A DNA stretch of 64,000 nucleotides from Rhizophlyctis rosea (Eukaryota > Chytridiomycota > Chytridiomycetes > Rhizophlyctidales > Rhizophlyctidaceae), in contig JADGJC010000047.1 in NCBI GenBank assembly GCA_027596075.1, positions 108,406-172,405 of the forward strand. The letters are read 5' to 3'. This document shows, piece after piece, positions 34,419-46,012 of the stretch. A model generated the notes under the pieces. The model ran no database searches and was not told the DNA's origin. It saw only the letters and a program-made list of their open reading frames with translations. How positions within the stretch are numbered: the first letter of the stretch is position 1; each line of letters starts with the position of its first letter. The translations under genes were made by a program, and so were the position numbers.

Positions 34419-35335
34419 TATGGCATGAATGCGATCAAGGGATGGGAGTAGGGTGGCCCTTAGCTTTAGCGTTGCTTTTTGAATGCAACACTCCTGTATA
34501 TACGTTTTATCAAAATTCAATGTGCAATGAGGGGAGCTCTGAGTCAATGCACAAATCAAGGAAATTTGGGTATGGAAAGAATTGCACATAAACGGTGGAA
34601 TAGCGGTGCATGGTGGGGGGCTAATCAATGTGAAGATGAGGGAAAGGCGTTTCATTGGTCCACAATGATCACATCGCAGTCTTGTCCCTTCACTATCGTA
34701 GGAAGCCTCCCCGCTTTCAGGAGGACGCCACGATCAATGGTTGTGCATCTTTCAGCAAGACCGATGCAATGGAGCACCATGGCACATACTTGAAACCGCT
34801 TGCCATGGTGCGCAAAATCACGCACTCGTCACCTGATAACCGTTCGGACTCATGCGCTACGTTTCCAAGCCATGTTGCAAAGTCGATTGTCAGTTTACGT
34901 ATTCTGTTCTCCCTTGATCCGCATGGTGAAGTTGGTCAGTACATATGACTATTCGGCATCTTGTGTTCGAGGACTTCGCGCACTTCCACACTCCCCAATT
35001 TTCCAGGGCAGCGCCTTCGGTTTTCATCTTTGATATGATGAGTCACTCGCATCAATCATTTTGGATCAGCTGGTGTCTTCCCTTCTAACAGAGAACTGCT
35101 CATGCACATTGGTCACCTAATGTGCCATCTGGATGGTTTCACCTGGGTTGACATGCGCGCGTGATACTTGCATGGTCAACCAGAAGACATCACGTCACCA
35201 GGTCATGCGCCTTCAAGTTGGCCGGATTTCTTACTTTTCTTTGTAAATGACCATTTCTCAGACCTCTTCCCTCATCAAAGTCTGTCCACTCTTTTTGTGA
35301 CCTCAGTTATGCTCTGACACCTTCACCGCAAAAGC
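34419..35335. other. Intergenic spacer between BTB copies 2 and 3
   Basis: About 920 bases. Short open frames lack recognisable content. It should contain the promoter of copy 3. Confidence 0.35.
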
Positions 35336-36216
35336 ATGGATCCCGAGCAATCCAACTTACAGGCCTCCACTCAAACCGCCTCACCTCTCATCACCATCCA
35401 CGTCCCCTCTATCAACACCTCTTTCACCGTCCCGTCAGCCTCCCTCCAGTCCGGTAGATCCACGTACTTCGACGCCCTCTTTTCCTTCGCTGTCAATGCT
35501 TCGCAGCCCCTCCCAACTGATACCAATCTCGATGGCATACCTTCGCCCGAACACTTTTCGTCGTGCTTGTCATACATCATGCACGGATATGACGACCCCT
35601 ACCCTTGCTGGTAAATGAAGCATGCTCCCGCAGACGTTTGCATGGCGTTTTATCTGAATGCTGTGTATCTGGGAATGGATCAATTGATTGAGAAATGCTG
35701 TGCGAGGTATAAGCAACAGCCTTCGATCTTTCGCGATCATGGTTGACATATAACGTTGGTGGTATCCAGATTGGCGACTTTGCACAAGGATCTAGAAACC
35801 CTGCCCAATTTCACGCATGAGCACATTCAATTCGACCACCTCTCCGAAATCGTCAACAAAATGAAGGATGACCTCGTGAAGCTGCAAACGGTTTTGGTTT
35901 GGGGTCGTGGAATCAAAGGGGACATGCAGACGCGGTTCAAACAGCTATTGTGTCCAAACAAATGGGTCCCGACTCCAACGCTAACAAAACTGTCAAAAAG
36001 TTGGCTGCCAAGCACCCACATTCAGAACATATGGTACCATTGAAGATGTTACAGCAACTTGACGAGGGAGCCGCAGCGGAGGATCTGAAGCAATGGAGTG
36101 ACCTTGTGAAGAAGTGGGATCCGGCTTCCAAAGGCTGTTATCATGGGGGCCGGTGTTATTTGCCGCGTGAATTGTGGGATGAAATCAGTGCGATTGTCAA
36201 GCGGAAGCAACTGTAG
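35336..36216 (+). pseudogene. BTB/POZ-like protein, array copy 3, with an in-frame TAA
   Basis: Exon 1 (35336-35706) encodes ITIHVPSINTSFTVPSASLQSGRSTYFDALFSF and FYLNAVYLGMDQLIEKCCAR. Between these parts, TAA at 35612-35614 interrupts the frame after MHGYDDPYPCW; the same frame continues as MKHAPADVCMAFYLNAVY. No in-phase intron removes it. Exon 2 starts at about 35770 (LATLHKDLETLPNFTHEHIQFDHL). The frame then changes between 35966 and 36001. Removing 35966-36000 (GT...AG, 35 nt, with GCTAAC inside) joins CPNKW to LAAKHPHSEHMVP in phase; the alternative is a one-base loss. The C-terminus (CYHGGRCYLPRELWDEIS) ends at TAG 36214-36216. The copy is probably decaying. Confidence 0.6.
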
Positions 36217-36478
36217 TTTAGAGAGCGTGGAATCCCTTTCACAACATCATTGCATAGCCATCAAGAAGTCCGCTTTTATTATTGCGTATTGCCTTGCTGT
36301 TTACATGAATTACTGAAATCTCTATAGAGCGCTACAGGAAATGGGTATCTGTGTTAATAGTACAAGGAGGGTTTGAAGCTACTTTGACTGAGTGGGAGCT
36401 ATTACGACATATCCATCACATCTAGAGGAACACCATCAATCTTTCGCAATCGAATGTTATAGATCAGTAATCAAGATC

Positions 36479-37347
36479 TTAACACTTACCCTTGTCGCCG
36501 TCCTCCGCAACAGCACCTTCCTCCTCCTCCTCCACCTGCACATCCGGTGTAGGCGGCAGCACCACCTCATTCGCGGCTGCAGCCGCAGCCTCCGAAGCCC
36601 GCCTCTCATCCGAAATGGTATCCTGCAACTCATGAGCCGCTTGCACGACTGTGTAAAGCTGTTTCCCTCTCAGTTCTTCCCGTGCTTCTAGTGCTGCGCG
36701 CTCAACCATGAGCGCTTGGATTTCTTCGCGGAGTTGTGCGGATCGCCTGAATGTCCGCACAGCAATGATCAGCCACGGGGCTCGAATCAAAACTCTGATC
36801 ACAATTCATATGTTGATGAAACTTACTTCCGACTCTCCTCCCTCGATGCATGCTTATTAATCTGCTTCGCAACATTATCATACTCCAATTTATTCTTCCG
36901 TCTCGCTTGCGCCTGTTCCAGCGCGACTTTTAGGACGTCGATGTTTTGTTTTGCTTCTAGAATTTCTTGTTCTATTCGCGAGCATTCTGATTTGTAAATT
37001 GTGGTTTCGCGGAGGTTCATTTGGTGAGTTAGCTGGTGCTTTTCGAGGGTGGTTTCGAGGGAGCGGAGGTTGATAAGGAATTGTTCGTAGTAGGGTGATC
37101 TATGAGGTGTGAGGTAAGTTCACACTATGGGGACGAGAACGAGTGTATGGGAGGAGACGTACAGGTCAATAGAGGCATCTTCGAGGGTTTGTACTAGGAA
37201 TTTGCGATAGCAACCGCGCAGGTTGCGGGTGTCGTATAGGATTCTGTTTCTGAGAATTGGCTCTGTGAAGTGGTTGGTGAGTGCTGAAACTTTGATGGTG
37301 TTGCTCATGGCCTTTGTGGACAATATACCGTCTTGTATAGCAGCCAT
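36479..37347 (-). CDS. THOC7: THO complex subunit 7
   Basis: Predicted 241-residue coiled-coil subunit of the THO/TREX complex, which couples transcription to mRNA export in the nucleus. Exons are 37347-37163, 37099-36827 and 36746-36479, all in phase. The family core is clear: RGCYRKFLVQTLEDASIDL, then YYEQFLINLRSLETTLEKHQL, then EQEILEAKQNIDVLKVALEQAQARRKNKLEYDNVAKQI, which is the THOC7/Mft1 signature, then KRSAQLREEIQALMVERAALE. The tail is acidic (VEEEEEGAVAEDGDKGKC). The last codons overlap a good donor (GTAAGT at 36489-36484), so a short final exon is possible. The start ATG opens MAAIQDGILSTKAM. It is divergent from the long ankyrin gene. Confidence 0.8.
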
Positions 37348-37794
37348 GCTGGGCAATGTCGTTCGCCGTCGGTAAGGTTGCTAAGCACGGAGTTTGGTAA
37401 ACGTTGCGATGAAATGTGCAAGAGAAAGTATAAAATGCGTCTTTCGGTCTGAGGAGGTAAACATTCCGCAGCGAGATGAGTCAGACCGACCACGATCATT
37501 TATATCTGCCCACACACCCTCCAGAGCCTCTTTCTTCCCCTGTGTTTGTATTTGTTGTTCGATCTATCGTGAACCTTTTTGAGGATCGTGCTCCATAATA
37601 AGCGAAACCGCAGTTGAAATAATCAGGTATGGTACATGATATGAACTCCAGTTATCACAAACTCACAAAACGTGTCATTTGCTCAACCACATCTGCTTTC
37701 CCAGTTTTGTGCCACCACACTTTGAATTCGTTTGCTACGGGCACACGATAAATTACGAAATTGTATAGTCTTCGGCCGCATCTTCTTGGCCATC
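37348..37794. promoter_or_regulatory. Divergent promoter region between THOC7 and ankyrin genes
   Basis: About 450 bases lie between divergent start codons. No specific element is recognised. Confidence 0.35.
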
Positions 37795-39327
37795 ATGTCT
37801 TCCGTCAACCTTGCCCAGCGTGACAGACCCGCTCCATACTCAGCCGCCAGTAGTCAATGCGGGCCACAGTTGTCCAATACACTACTTCCAGAACTCTTCC
37901 GCATCGTTGCCCGATGGAGCGACCCCCGAAGCGGTCGAAACCTACGTGCCTGCTGCAAATCTCTCAAACACGCCATTCTCCCCAGCGACCTCGTCTACGC
38001 AGAAGCTTGCTGGAGGCTTCATTATCGGGATTTCTTTAGCTGCTGGCGTTGGGCCATCTTGAATAACCACGTCCACATCATTCACAAATTCCTACCCGAA
38101 GCTTCGGAATGGTGCATGGAGTACCTTCTTTCCCTTAGTGCCATCAACAACCGAGCGGAGTTGGTGGTATTAGCAATCAATGAAATGACTGCTCGGTCGC
38201 AGAAGGACACCAGCTCCGTTGGGCAGTGCGTCCAATCCGTCTTGGCACTAGCATGCGGTGCGGGCTGCACGGAAGTCGTGAAGGTCCTTTTACGACACGG
38301 AGCACGTATCCATGTACGATCACCGCAGGGTCTTGATGCCTTGGATAGCGCTGCGCAAGCGGGACACGCTGACTTTGTCAAATTGCTTCTCAAGGCTGGA
38401 GCGCACGTGAGCAACCCAGAACCGCTAATGTTTGCAAGTGGGAATGGGGATGTCGAAACTGCAAAGCTTTTGTTAGAAGCAGGGGCGTTCGCTGATGTCA
38501 ACAATCAGGGTCCTTTATTTCACGCTATTTACGGAGAGCAAATGGGAATGGTTGAACTTTTGCTGGATTTCGGAGCATATCCATCGGAGCGTGCTTTGTT
38601 GGAAGCGCTTAGGAACAATTTTTGGGGAATTGTTTACGCTTTGCTTGGGGCAGGGGCAGATGTCAACGCAAGAAGGGGTTTGGTTTTAAGATATGCGGCT
38701 TATGTAGGTCGTTGCGATGCCGTTTCGTTCCTGCTGAGCTTTGGGGCAGATTTCCATGTACCGAATGAGAATGGTGAACCTGAGGAAGCATTATGGGTTG
38801 CATTGCGTAGGGGACATATGGATGTCGTTGTGCTTCTACTGAAGGCGGGAGCGGATATCCAAGCCAGGGAGGGAAAGATTCTGCTTTCAGCTATCGATTA
38901 CGGAACAGGAGATGTATTGAAACGTCTTTTGGAGCACGGAGGCAAAATTGATAGAGTCGGCGGCATAGCTTTGCGGGAGGCGGCTAGATACGGGAACCGA
39001 GTTATGATGGATCTGCTTTTGAAAGCCGGTGCGGACATCCACGGTGGGAATGACGAGATCCTCATTGACGCCGCGCATCTGGGGCATAGGGATCAAGTTG
39101 CAATCTTTCTTGAGGCTGGGGCGGACCTACATGCGAGGGATGATGAAGCATTGGTTGATGCAGCGAAGCGCGGGGATAGGGATATGGTTAAACTTCTTTT
39201 GGAGGCTGGTAGTAATGTGCATGCGAGAGGGGGGATGGCACTCCACATTGCGGCGGGAGGTGGTTACTCGCAGGTGGTGAAGTATTTGCTGCAAGCGGGC
39301 GCGGATCCTCTGGCGTTAGGGCGTTAG
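37795..39327 (+). CDS. Long ankyrin-repeat protein with F-box-like N-terminus
   Basis: Single-exon 510-residue protein, intact. The N-terminus (LLPELFRIVARWSDPRSGRNLRACCKSLKHAI) is F-box-like. It is followed by at least ten ankyrin repeats from about residue 130 to the end, of the type GHADFVKLLLKAGAHV, GDVETAKLLLEAGAF, GHMDVVVLLLKAGADIQAREGKI, GDRDMVKLLLEAGSNVHARGGM and YSQVVKYLLQAGADPLALG. The repeats lack the usual TPLH opening and often start with a single long-side-chain residue and (A/I)L, a variant I associate with chytrid expansions. It could be a substrate adaptor of an SCF ubiquitin ligase (inference). The start is the ATG of MSSVNLAQRDRP; the frame opens earlier at 37732 but without a better context. 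Confidence 0.85.
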   Translation: MSSVNLAQRDRPAPYSAASSQCGPQLSNTLLPELFRIVARWSDPRSGRNLRACCKSLKHAILPSDLVYAEACWRLHYRDFFSCWRWAILNNHVHIIHKFLPEASEWCMEYLLSLSAINNRAELVVLAINEMTARSQKDTSSVGQCVQSVLALACGAGCTEVVKVLLRHGARIHVRSPQGLDALDSAAQAGHADFVKLLLKAGAHVSNPEPLMFASGNGDVETAKLLLEAGAFADVNNQGPLFHAIYGEQMGMVELLLDFGAYPSERALLEALRNNFWGIVYALLGAGADVNARRGLVLRYAAYVGRCDAVSFLLSFGADFHVPNENGEPEEALWVALRRGHMDVVVLLLKAGADIQAREGKILLSAIDYGTGDVLKRLLEHGGKIDRVGGIALREAARYGNRVMMDLLLKAGADIHGGNDEILIDAAHLGHRDQVAIFLEAGADLHARDDEALVDAAKRGDRDMVKLLLEAGSNVHARGGMALHIAAGGGYSQVVKYLLQAGADPLALGR

Positions 39328-39962
39328 GGGTATGACGGATTGAACGGGCCGCTGCTGCTCTGCTGCCGGTATCGGGATGTCGTGGGATCTAGGAGGGAGT
39401 TGGGGTCGTGGTCCGGCGGGTTCTGGAAAGGCGGGAGGGATTGCGCACCACTTTCGTGTAGGGTCAGGCGCCTTAGTGTAGTTGATGTGCATTTGCTGTT
39501 TGATCTATTGCGAAACGCGTCCTCAATGTAGAAATCGTTACTACTATGTCATCCTGCAGACGTGCTCAGGTGCATTGTAACATGAGTTTGTACACTGCAA
39601 ATGTCAGCAAGTGCATAAATGTAGACATCGCGAATCGAATTGCAATGGTGGCAAAGGACCCGATCAGTCAGCATGCAGCCAGCCAGGCCCAGCCCCAAGC
39701 ACAACAAGGCTTCATGTTCAGCGCGACACGTTTGTTCACCTAATTTTCATCCTGGCTGCAGCATCTTGCACCTCAAGAGCTACTTTCCCGCAACCGAGGA
39801 AGAAGTGAGTCGCGACGGATAGGTATAAATGCACTGCAGTGAAGTCCTTACCACTCTGCCCAACCAGTCTGATCTCTGTTCCCACTGAGGATCTAACACA
39901 CCAATTTTCCCGCTTCATCCAATTTGACCAGTGAAACAATCAGCACCACCACCCTTCCCAAA
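39328..39962. other. Intergenic stretch
   Basis: About 635 bases without a convincing gene, presumably containing the promoter of the F-box-like gene. Confidence 0.35.
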
Positions 39963-41395
39963 ATGTCACCTCTCAACGTCGACCATCGTGACAGTGCCGT
40001 TCCCTGCTACATCACCGCTATGCCAGAGCACATTCTTTTCGACATATTTGAGTTCCTTCAACCGCGTGTTGGCCCCGTGGTGCGTTCCAAACGTCAAAGC
40101 GGTCTGATGATGTGCCTTACGAGCTGCATCTAAAACAAGGTGGGAGGTTGTCTTAAGGTTATGATCTACATGCGCTTATTAAAACGTCGGACAGTATGCA
40201 AAACATTCCGTTCCACGGCTTTCCGGCTGAGACGAAGCAACTGTCTTGACGTATGCGCGTATGCTCCTCCAATTCCCAAACGCAATTGCCAGCCGCAGTG
40301 CAAACATCACTTTCGTGTCGATATGCTCGACGTCTACCTGGCGACCCAAATCGCATCAAATCCGTCCGCACCCTCTGTTTCGATCTATGCAACTCTGCTA
40401 CCGTCCTAAGCAAATTCTCGTTGTTCAAAGCTTTAGTTATAAGTGATTTGAACCGTCTTCAGCATTTTTCGATTGGGAGCGGCGAGCTGGTGGATCAGAC
40501 AATTCCGGACGTTGTTGCTGTCGCGTTCATCAAGGCGGCAAGCCAGGACCGCCCCTTGCAGTTGCAAACGTTCAAGTTCAGTGGGAAGGACGTCACCTTG
40601 ACATGCATATTCGTGCGATTCCTTAGATTACTAGAACGCTGCCCGCTTCGGGAACTGGTCCTCGATTTCCATACCACGTATTTTGATCCTTACGGCAGGG
40701 GCATGTGGGACCCTGTGGCGGCTCTAACTCCTAGCGTAGTCTTCGGATCACTCAAATCCTTGAGAATCACCTCGTGCATCGTTTTCATAGATCTAGCCGT
40801 GTCTCTGCCCAGTTTGACCTCCATCGACATCTGGTCCGTCGATAAACGTCCGTTACCGCCGCTGGAGACCCTCACCCAGCCCAGCTTGACCACCTTCAAA
40901 TGGGAGGGTACCCGCTGGCCCGAAGCATTGTCATTCATCCCAAAACTTACTCAAAATCGACTCACATCCGTTTCAATTTGTTGCACTGATTCTGACGAGT
41001 ACTTTGACACCTTCAACTCTGAAGGGTACTTTCAGCTCCTATCAGAACTTGTCAGCCTCCGGTCTTTTACCCTGAGCGGATTCCATCACCCTTTCGAGTG
41101 CAAAGATATCGGTCCCATCCTCCAACACCTACCTGAAAAGGTAGAGAAATTGCATCTGACCATTCCGAGGTGGGCACGTCGATGGGTGTATGAGGAGGTG
41201 CGCGCGGGGCTGGGGACACGGACGGGGTTGAAGGAGGTTCGGTTTGTTACTCAGAGGGATGTGTCATTGGAGAATCAGGACGTTGAAAAGTTGTTAGATG
41301 AAGAGGCTAGGCGGTTGGAGAGGGAGGTGCAGATTCCGAGGGTTTATATAGAGGCTGTCGAAAAGGTAGTCGATGAAGAACGGCATGCCGAGTGA
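39963..41395 (+). CDS. F-box-like protein with leucine-rich C-terminus
   Basis: Best model: exons 39963-40083, 40195-40242 and 40293-41395 (423 residues), in phase. The N-terminus (AMPEHILFDIFEFLQPRVG, then CKTFRSTAFRLRR) fits an F-box, which recruits Skp1. The long second part has LRR-like strands: LKSLRITSCIVFIDLAVSLPSLTSIDIW, LTQPSLTTFKWEGTRW, LTSVSICC and LVSLRSFTLSGF. This suggests substrate binding in an SCF ubiquitin ligase (inference). The part from about 40330 to the TGA at 41393-41395 is secure. The two short introns are my best guess, because the splice sites are weak and alternative donors exist around 40240-40250. Confidence 0.6.
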
Positions 41396-42041
41396 TGAGT
41401 ATGCATATTAGTGGAGACCAAGTCTGCGAGACGGGACTTGTGGTATAATGTGATTTTCGGCACCATCCATTTGAGAGTTCTGTGTGCTTGTTTCCTTTCA
41501 TGGGATTCAGAATTGTTCATTGGAGCGTGAACGTGTGCATGTTCCAAGGCAATGTTGTTCAAGTTTTATGGCAATAGTGGCTTTCAAAGTTACACTGACT
41601 TTTGAGTGTTTCGTGCACTCCCCAGCCGTGGCCGCCCCAACATTGGAGTACTGGGGCACTGAGGGAGGGAGGTCCTCATTCAACTGAGAATACCGGGAGA
41701 GCGTGAGCAAGAATAATGAGCGTTGGTGAGCCGGTTGATCAGATCACCGATGACATCATGCGCAGCACCCATATATGAGTCAGCATGACATGCCCCTTAC
41801 CGAATTCCCGGCACTGATTGCGCGTGAGTGCTGCGAATCCGATGATCCATTTCGCAACACTTCGCTCTCTCTTTCTTCAACAAAATTCACTTCTTTCCTC
41901 ATCTTGAAAGCCATTTTCCCACACTATCATACAACCAAAGGCAATCAACGCGAACACGACTCACAATATACCCTACTCCAACTCAAATGCCCTATAGCCT
42001 CACCACAACAACCCCGTCCGCACACCGCTCCTCGCGATAAA
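41396..42041. other. Intergenic stretch upstream of ADA3
   Basis: About 650 bases. The ADA3 frame is open upstream to 41775, but that part is not family-like, so I treat it as leader and promoter. Confidence 0.35.
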
Positions 42042-44487
42042 ATGGCTTCCCCAGCACCACCATCATCCAAACCCGACCGTCCCCCACCAAGCCTCCGCAC
42101 AGTCCCCGCCGACGAACCCACAACATTCACTCTCTACCGCCAATATGTCACACAACCCAATTCCATCGACGAAGGCGGCCAAGCGGCCGCTCCGGGACCC
42201 ATACCGCCACTACCCTCAGCCTTTGATCTCCAACGACTGGTCGGCGAAATGCAGAGTATGGTCGAGTCGCGCAAGGCTCGACTTGCTGCGTTGAGGTCGA
42301 ATTATGACACGATGAATGATTGGTTGAGGGCGGGTGGGGTGATGAATCCCAAGGATGTTATGAAGGAGACGCCGAAGCAGAAGGTGAAATTGGTGTTGGG
42401 GGCGCCGGAAGTGAAGGCTGAGCCGCAGGGTATGATTTGTGGATTTTGGAGTTGATTCGAAGTGCTGTGCTGACTTTTCACTTGCATTCTAGACAGTAGC
42501 ACTTCATCTACACCGTATGTGCAGTTTCGTGATGGGGAGTGTGAATGCTGGGTGGATCTGACGAATTGCTTTGTAGGGACTCACGGAAACGAAAGCGTGA
42601 TGATGGAGAATTCAAAATCAAGATACCAGCTACAAAAGCGTCCGGAATCGAGAGGGTAAATTATCAATTTCCAGCCATGCGCTTGATTCGAGTTATGTTC
42701 CTCAACATGTTCACATTCATCACACTCGTCCACAGACTGGCTCCTCATCAGCAGCTGCGTCCGCATCTATAATTCCCAATGGTGCTAGCACACCCCATCA
42801 AAACCTTGCCTCCTCATCAAGACCGACACCCACACCAAAAGCGAAGAAGGTGAATCAGAACGGATGGGTATTCAGCACAGAATCAAAGAGCTGACATATT
42901 GCCACCCACCCGACAGAAAGGAGGAAAGAAAACGCAAGGATACAAAAAGAACAGATTGGACAAATTGAAGAAGAGGGTGAGCACGGCAAGTGGGGAGGAT
43001 ATTACACCGGCGCCACCACCGCCGGAACCCCAGGAAGATAAGAAGGATGCGCTCGACGGCGACTTTTCGAAAGCGAAGGCGGCGGCGAACCAGGTCCCCA
43101 TTGCGCAATTTTGGAGTTGGTGCGAGCAGTTTTTTAGGAATATCACGGAAGATGACTTGAAGCTCTTGGACAATGAGGTAATTACCATGACTTTGCGGGG
43201 TGCTCTCAATATCATCGTGCTTCTCGCTAACGACTATTTCCAAACACGAAAGGAGGACCAAGCACCCTGGCCCTTCATCGTACCCCCCCTCGGCAAACAC
43301 TACACCGAACAATGGGCCGAAGAAGAAACCAAACTCGAACACGACCTCCCACCGCACCACCATCACGGCTTTCAAAACTGCGAATACATCGAGCTGGACG
43401 ACCTAGTCCGCGAAGGCGACATTTCGATCCGGCCGCTAGACGAGCGGATCATCAGTTGCCTGATAGCGGATAATCTGATACCACGGACGGCGGCGCCGGC
43501 GTTGATGCAGCAGAGTGCGGATGAGGACGATGCGGTTGAGCCGGGGAGTGCGGCGGTTAAGAGGAGTAGTGGGGATTATTTGGATTGTGAGGAGAGGATA
43601 CGGAGGGAGTTGCTTTTTATTGGGTTGGGGGATGAGGAGGAGGTGAGGATGGGGCTACTTGGTTTTTCCTCTGGATTTTTTTTCTGCCTTCCTTGCCGAT
43701 TGAACGGTGCGTATTGACCTATGTTTCGGTCGCCTTGGAAAAACAGGACTACATCAACCCCGACGAAGACGACGAGATATGCAAAGAGCTACGGGAGAAG
43801 CAGGCGCAGTTGCGGGAGTTGTCGAGCGTGAATCTGGCGCGGAAGAGGAAGTTGAAGGAGAGGGCGGAGGATTGGATGGGGAAGCAGCAGTATTATTCGG
43901 TGTTGGATGAGTTGAACAAGGCGGTTGAGACGGCTTTCAACAAGCGATTTGTGAGTTTTTGTTGTGATTTGTTTTTGTTCTCGTGGCGTTTTTCTGTCGT
44001 TTTCGGTTTCTCGTTTTTGGTGACGGTGTGGGGGATGGGGAGGCGCACGGGAAGGAAAGGAGAGGTGGGAAAGTGAGGGACGGTAGGATAAAGTAGAGGG
44101 TGAGATCATTCAAATTTCGAAGCACTTGGGGGTGCAAACCACCTCATTGATAAGTGCTTTGTTTGGGCCAATGTGTGTATCCCTTACATGTCCCCAACCA
44201 TATCTGACCCAATATATGTCTTTACCCCACAGAAAACGCCAGCAAAAACCAAAGCGAAGAAGCACGGACGGCGGGGGGCGGGGGATCCGGGGTGGGTGGC
44301 GGATGATGTGGTGCAGAAGTTGGAGGAGAGGGAGAGGTTTATTAGGGAGATTGGGAGTCATTTTCGGCAGGATAAGTTTCGGGTTCCGAAGAGGAGTATA
44401 TATGAGGAGGGGGATGGGGAGGAGGAGGGTTCTGGGGTGGAGGGTGGGGGTGGGGATGGGGGTGGTGGCGGGGAGGGGAGGGGGTGA
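42042..44487 (+). CDS. ADA3: Transcriptional adapter 3 (SAGA/ADA histone acetyltransferase subunit)
   Basis: Predicted 570-residue nuclear subunit of the SAGA/ADA complexes, where it links Gcn5 and Ada2. Exons are 42042-42429, 42493-42514, 42577-42655, 42736-42849, 42917-43177, 43253-43642, 43747-43950 and 44233-44487; all keep phase. The N-terminal part has a coiled coil (LQRLVGEMQSMVESRKARLAALRS), then a basic low-complexity linker (KGGKKTQGYKKNRLDKLKKR). The C-terminal Ada3/Ngg1 domain is clear: PWPFIVPPLGKHYTEQWAEEE, YLDCEERIRRELLFIGLGDEEE, DDEICKELREKQAQLRELSSVNLARKRKL and QQYYSVLDELNKAVETAFNKRF. The end is an acidic, Gly-rich tail. The small exon 2 (22 nt) is supported only by phase. 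The start is the ATG of MASPAPPSSKPDRP. Confidence 0.85.
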
Positions 44488-46012
44488 TAGGGCTGGGGTG
44501 GGGAGGAAGTGGGAGGGGTGGGAAAGGGTGCTTTTCTTCTCTGTGGGAGGCGGAATTCTTTCGATTGTAAATATTTGTATAGTAGGGTAATATATAAATG
44601 GAACGTGGTGAACGGGAGGATAGGATAGATGGGGCAGGGGGCCGAGTAAGAGTTGGAAGTGAGAGTCGTCATGGCGGTGTGGTCTAAACGGTTGGTGGTA
44701 GCCAGAGGGAAACTTCAAATGGAGTTAACTCGACCCAGTTCATCTCCTGTCCTGATTGTTCAAAATATGGAATGCGAAAAGAGTGTTTCTTTTGTCGCTT
44801 GTGTGTGCAAAGCACTCGTCGTTGAGTCTGGACTGGTTGTTTTTGGGACCTATGCGGAGGGTGCATTTTTCAGGTTTTTGTATCCACCCCATTTCTTGAG
44901 TTTGCAGGGATGAACAAATTGCTGCCGACGAAAATCAAGGGGGGACTGCATCTCAAATCCCGAGGAGTTGCGAAATGTGGAAGTGTCGGACTTCGTACGG
45001 GGTGTGTGGTGGGCGTCATTTTTTTGTGGGACGTTTCTGCCTTTTGGACGGAGTTGAAACGGTAGGGAAATTGGGGTTGGGAAAGGGGTGGCAAAAAGAG
45101 GAAGATGTGAGCGCGTTGACTTTTACTGATGCTTTTGAATTCAAAGTTTTACCCGTCAGAACCTGTGATAACTTGTGGAAGCGTGTATTGCACATGTGTA
45201 TCGTGCTTGGGAACCCTCGCGTAGCAGCATCGCCAGCATCGCTGCGCAATCACATGACTTTTATGCCGTTGAATGACGGGGGGCTTTTCCGGGCGTGTTG
45301 GCACCCTCTGTATATCGCTGATGGCATCGCGTGTGATTGGGCGCCAATGAGAAACAACACCGTATGTACCGGTTGCAGCTTACGTCAGTTATTTGCCCCC
45401 TTTTGGAAGCACCACAGTTAACTGTGTGATGCAGTTTTAGATGCGCAATACGGTGTTATATTCCTTTCCTTCTTTGCCTCCCCCGCTTGCCGGGTGCGCC
45501 CGAGCCACCCGGCCTGGACAGGGTGGAGGCTTTCGCCCAGGTCTGATGACTGCATGGGGATGCCAAGCCTCATTGGGCGCAAGCCCACTTCACTCTGCCC
45601 AGGGTCACATCATGTCATCACAGTGAGTGGGAATTGATGGTTGATCGATTGATCCCATTTCTCATATATCAAACCAAACAACACTCATCACCCCCCCCTG
45701 CATCATTTGCATGATTCCCACCAGCCAGCTTGTGCTGAGGGGTGACACAACATCACTCGTCGTTCCCACGCTGCAATAACTATCAGGAGTAACTACCATC
45801 CCAAAAACTCTACTGCTCCATCACCATCTTTCCCACAGCTGATCGAAATTCCTGCCTGCGTGTTCACGGGAGGAATAGCGGTCTATTGTGTTTACCCCGG
45901 GTTTCCGTCGCTTTACCCATAAACAAAGCAGGGCCAGGAACCGCCCGTGCTTGGAAAACACCTGCTGCTGGTCAGCTTACCGAAAATATCAGAAAACGTG
46001 CTGCAAAGAACC
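44488..46012. other. 1.5-kb intergenic stretch
   Basis: Open frames at 44653-44913 and 44975-45421 on the plus strand have no recognisable content. A GC-rich block at about 45480-45610 has several short inverted repeats. The last ~300 bases presumably carry the GATA-factor promoter. No RNA gene is recognised. Confidence 0.35.

Noticed and set aside
14044..35614. TAA reassigned to a sense codon in this organism
   Set aside because: In-frame TAA occurs in three places, but TAA is also the natural stop of the poly(A)-polymerase gene (16601-16603). TGA and TAG lesions occur in the A/B pair as well. Decay, error or short introns explain the data better.
41775..42041. N-terminal extension of ADA3 by 89 codons
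   Set aside because: The frame is open, but the sequence is unlike the family and the ATG at 42042 starts a typical low-complexity N-terminus.
44110..44718. Minus-strand Pro-rich frame of 202 codons
   Set aside because: It is low-complexity antisense of the ADA3 tail and downstream G-rich DNA.
44660..44760. Possible tRNA-like stretch
   Set aside because: No T-loop consensus or credible cloverleaf could be found by eye.
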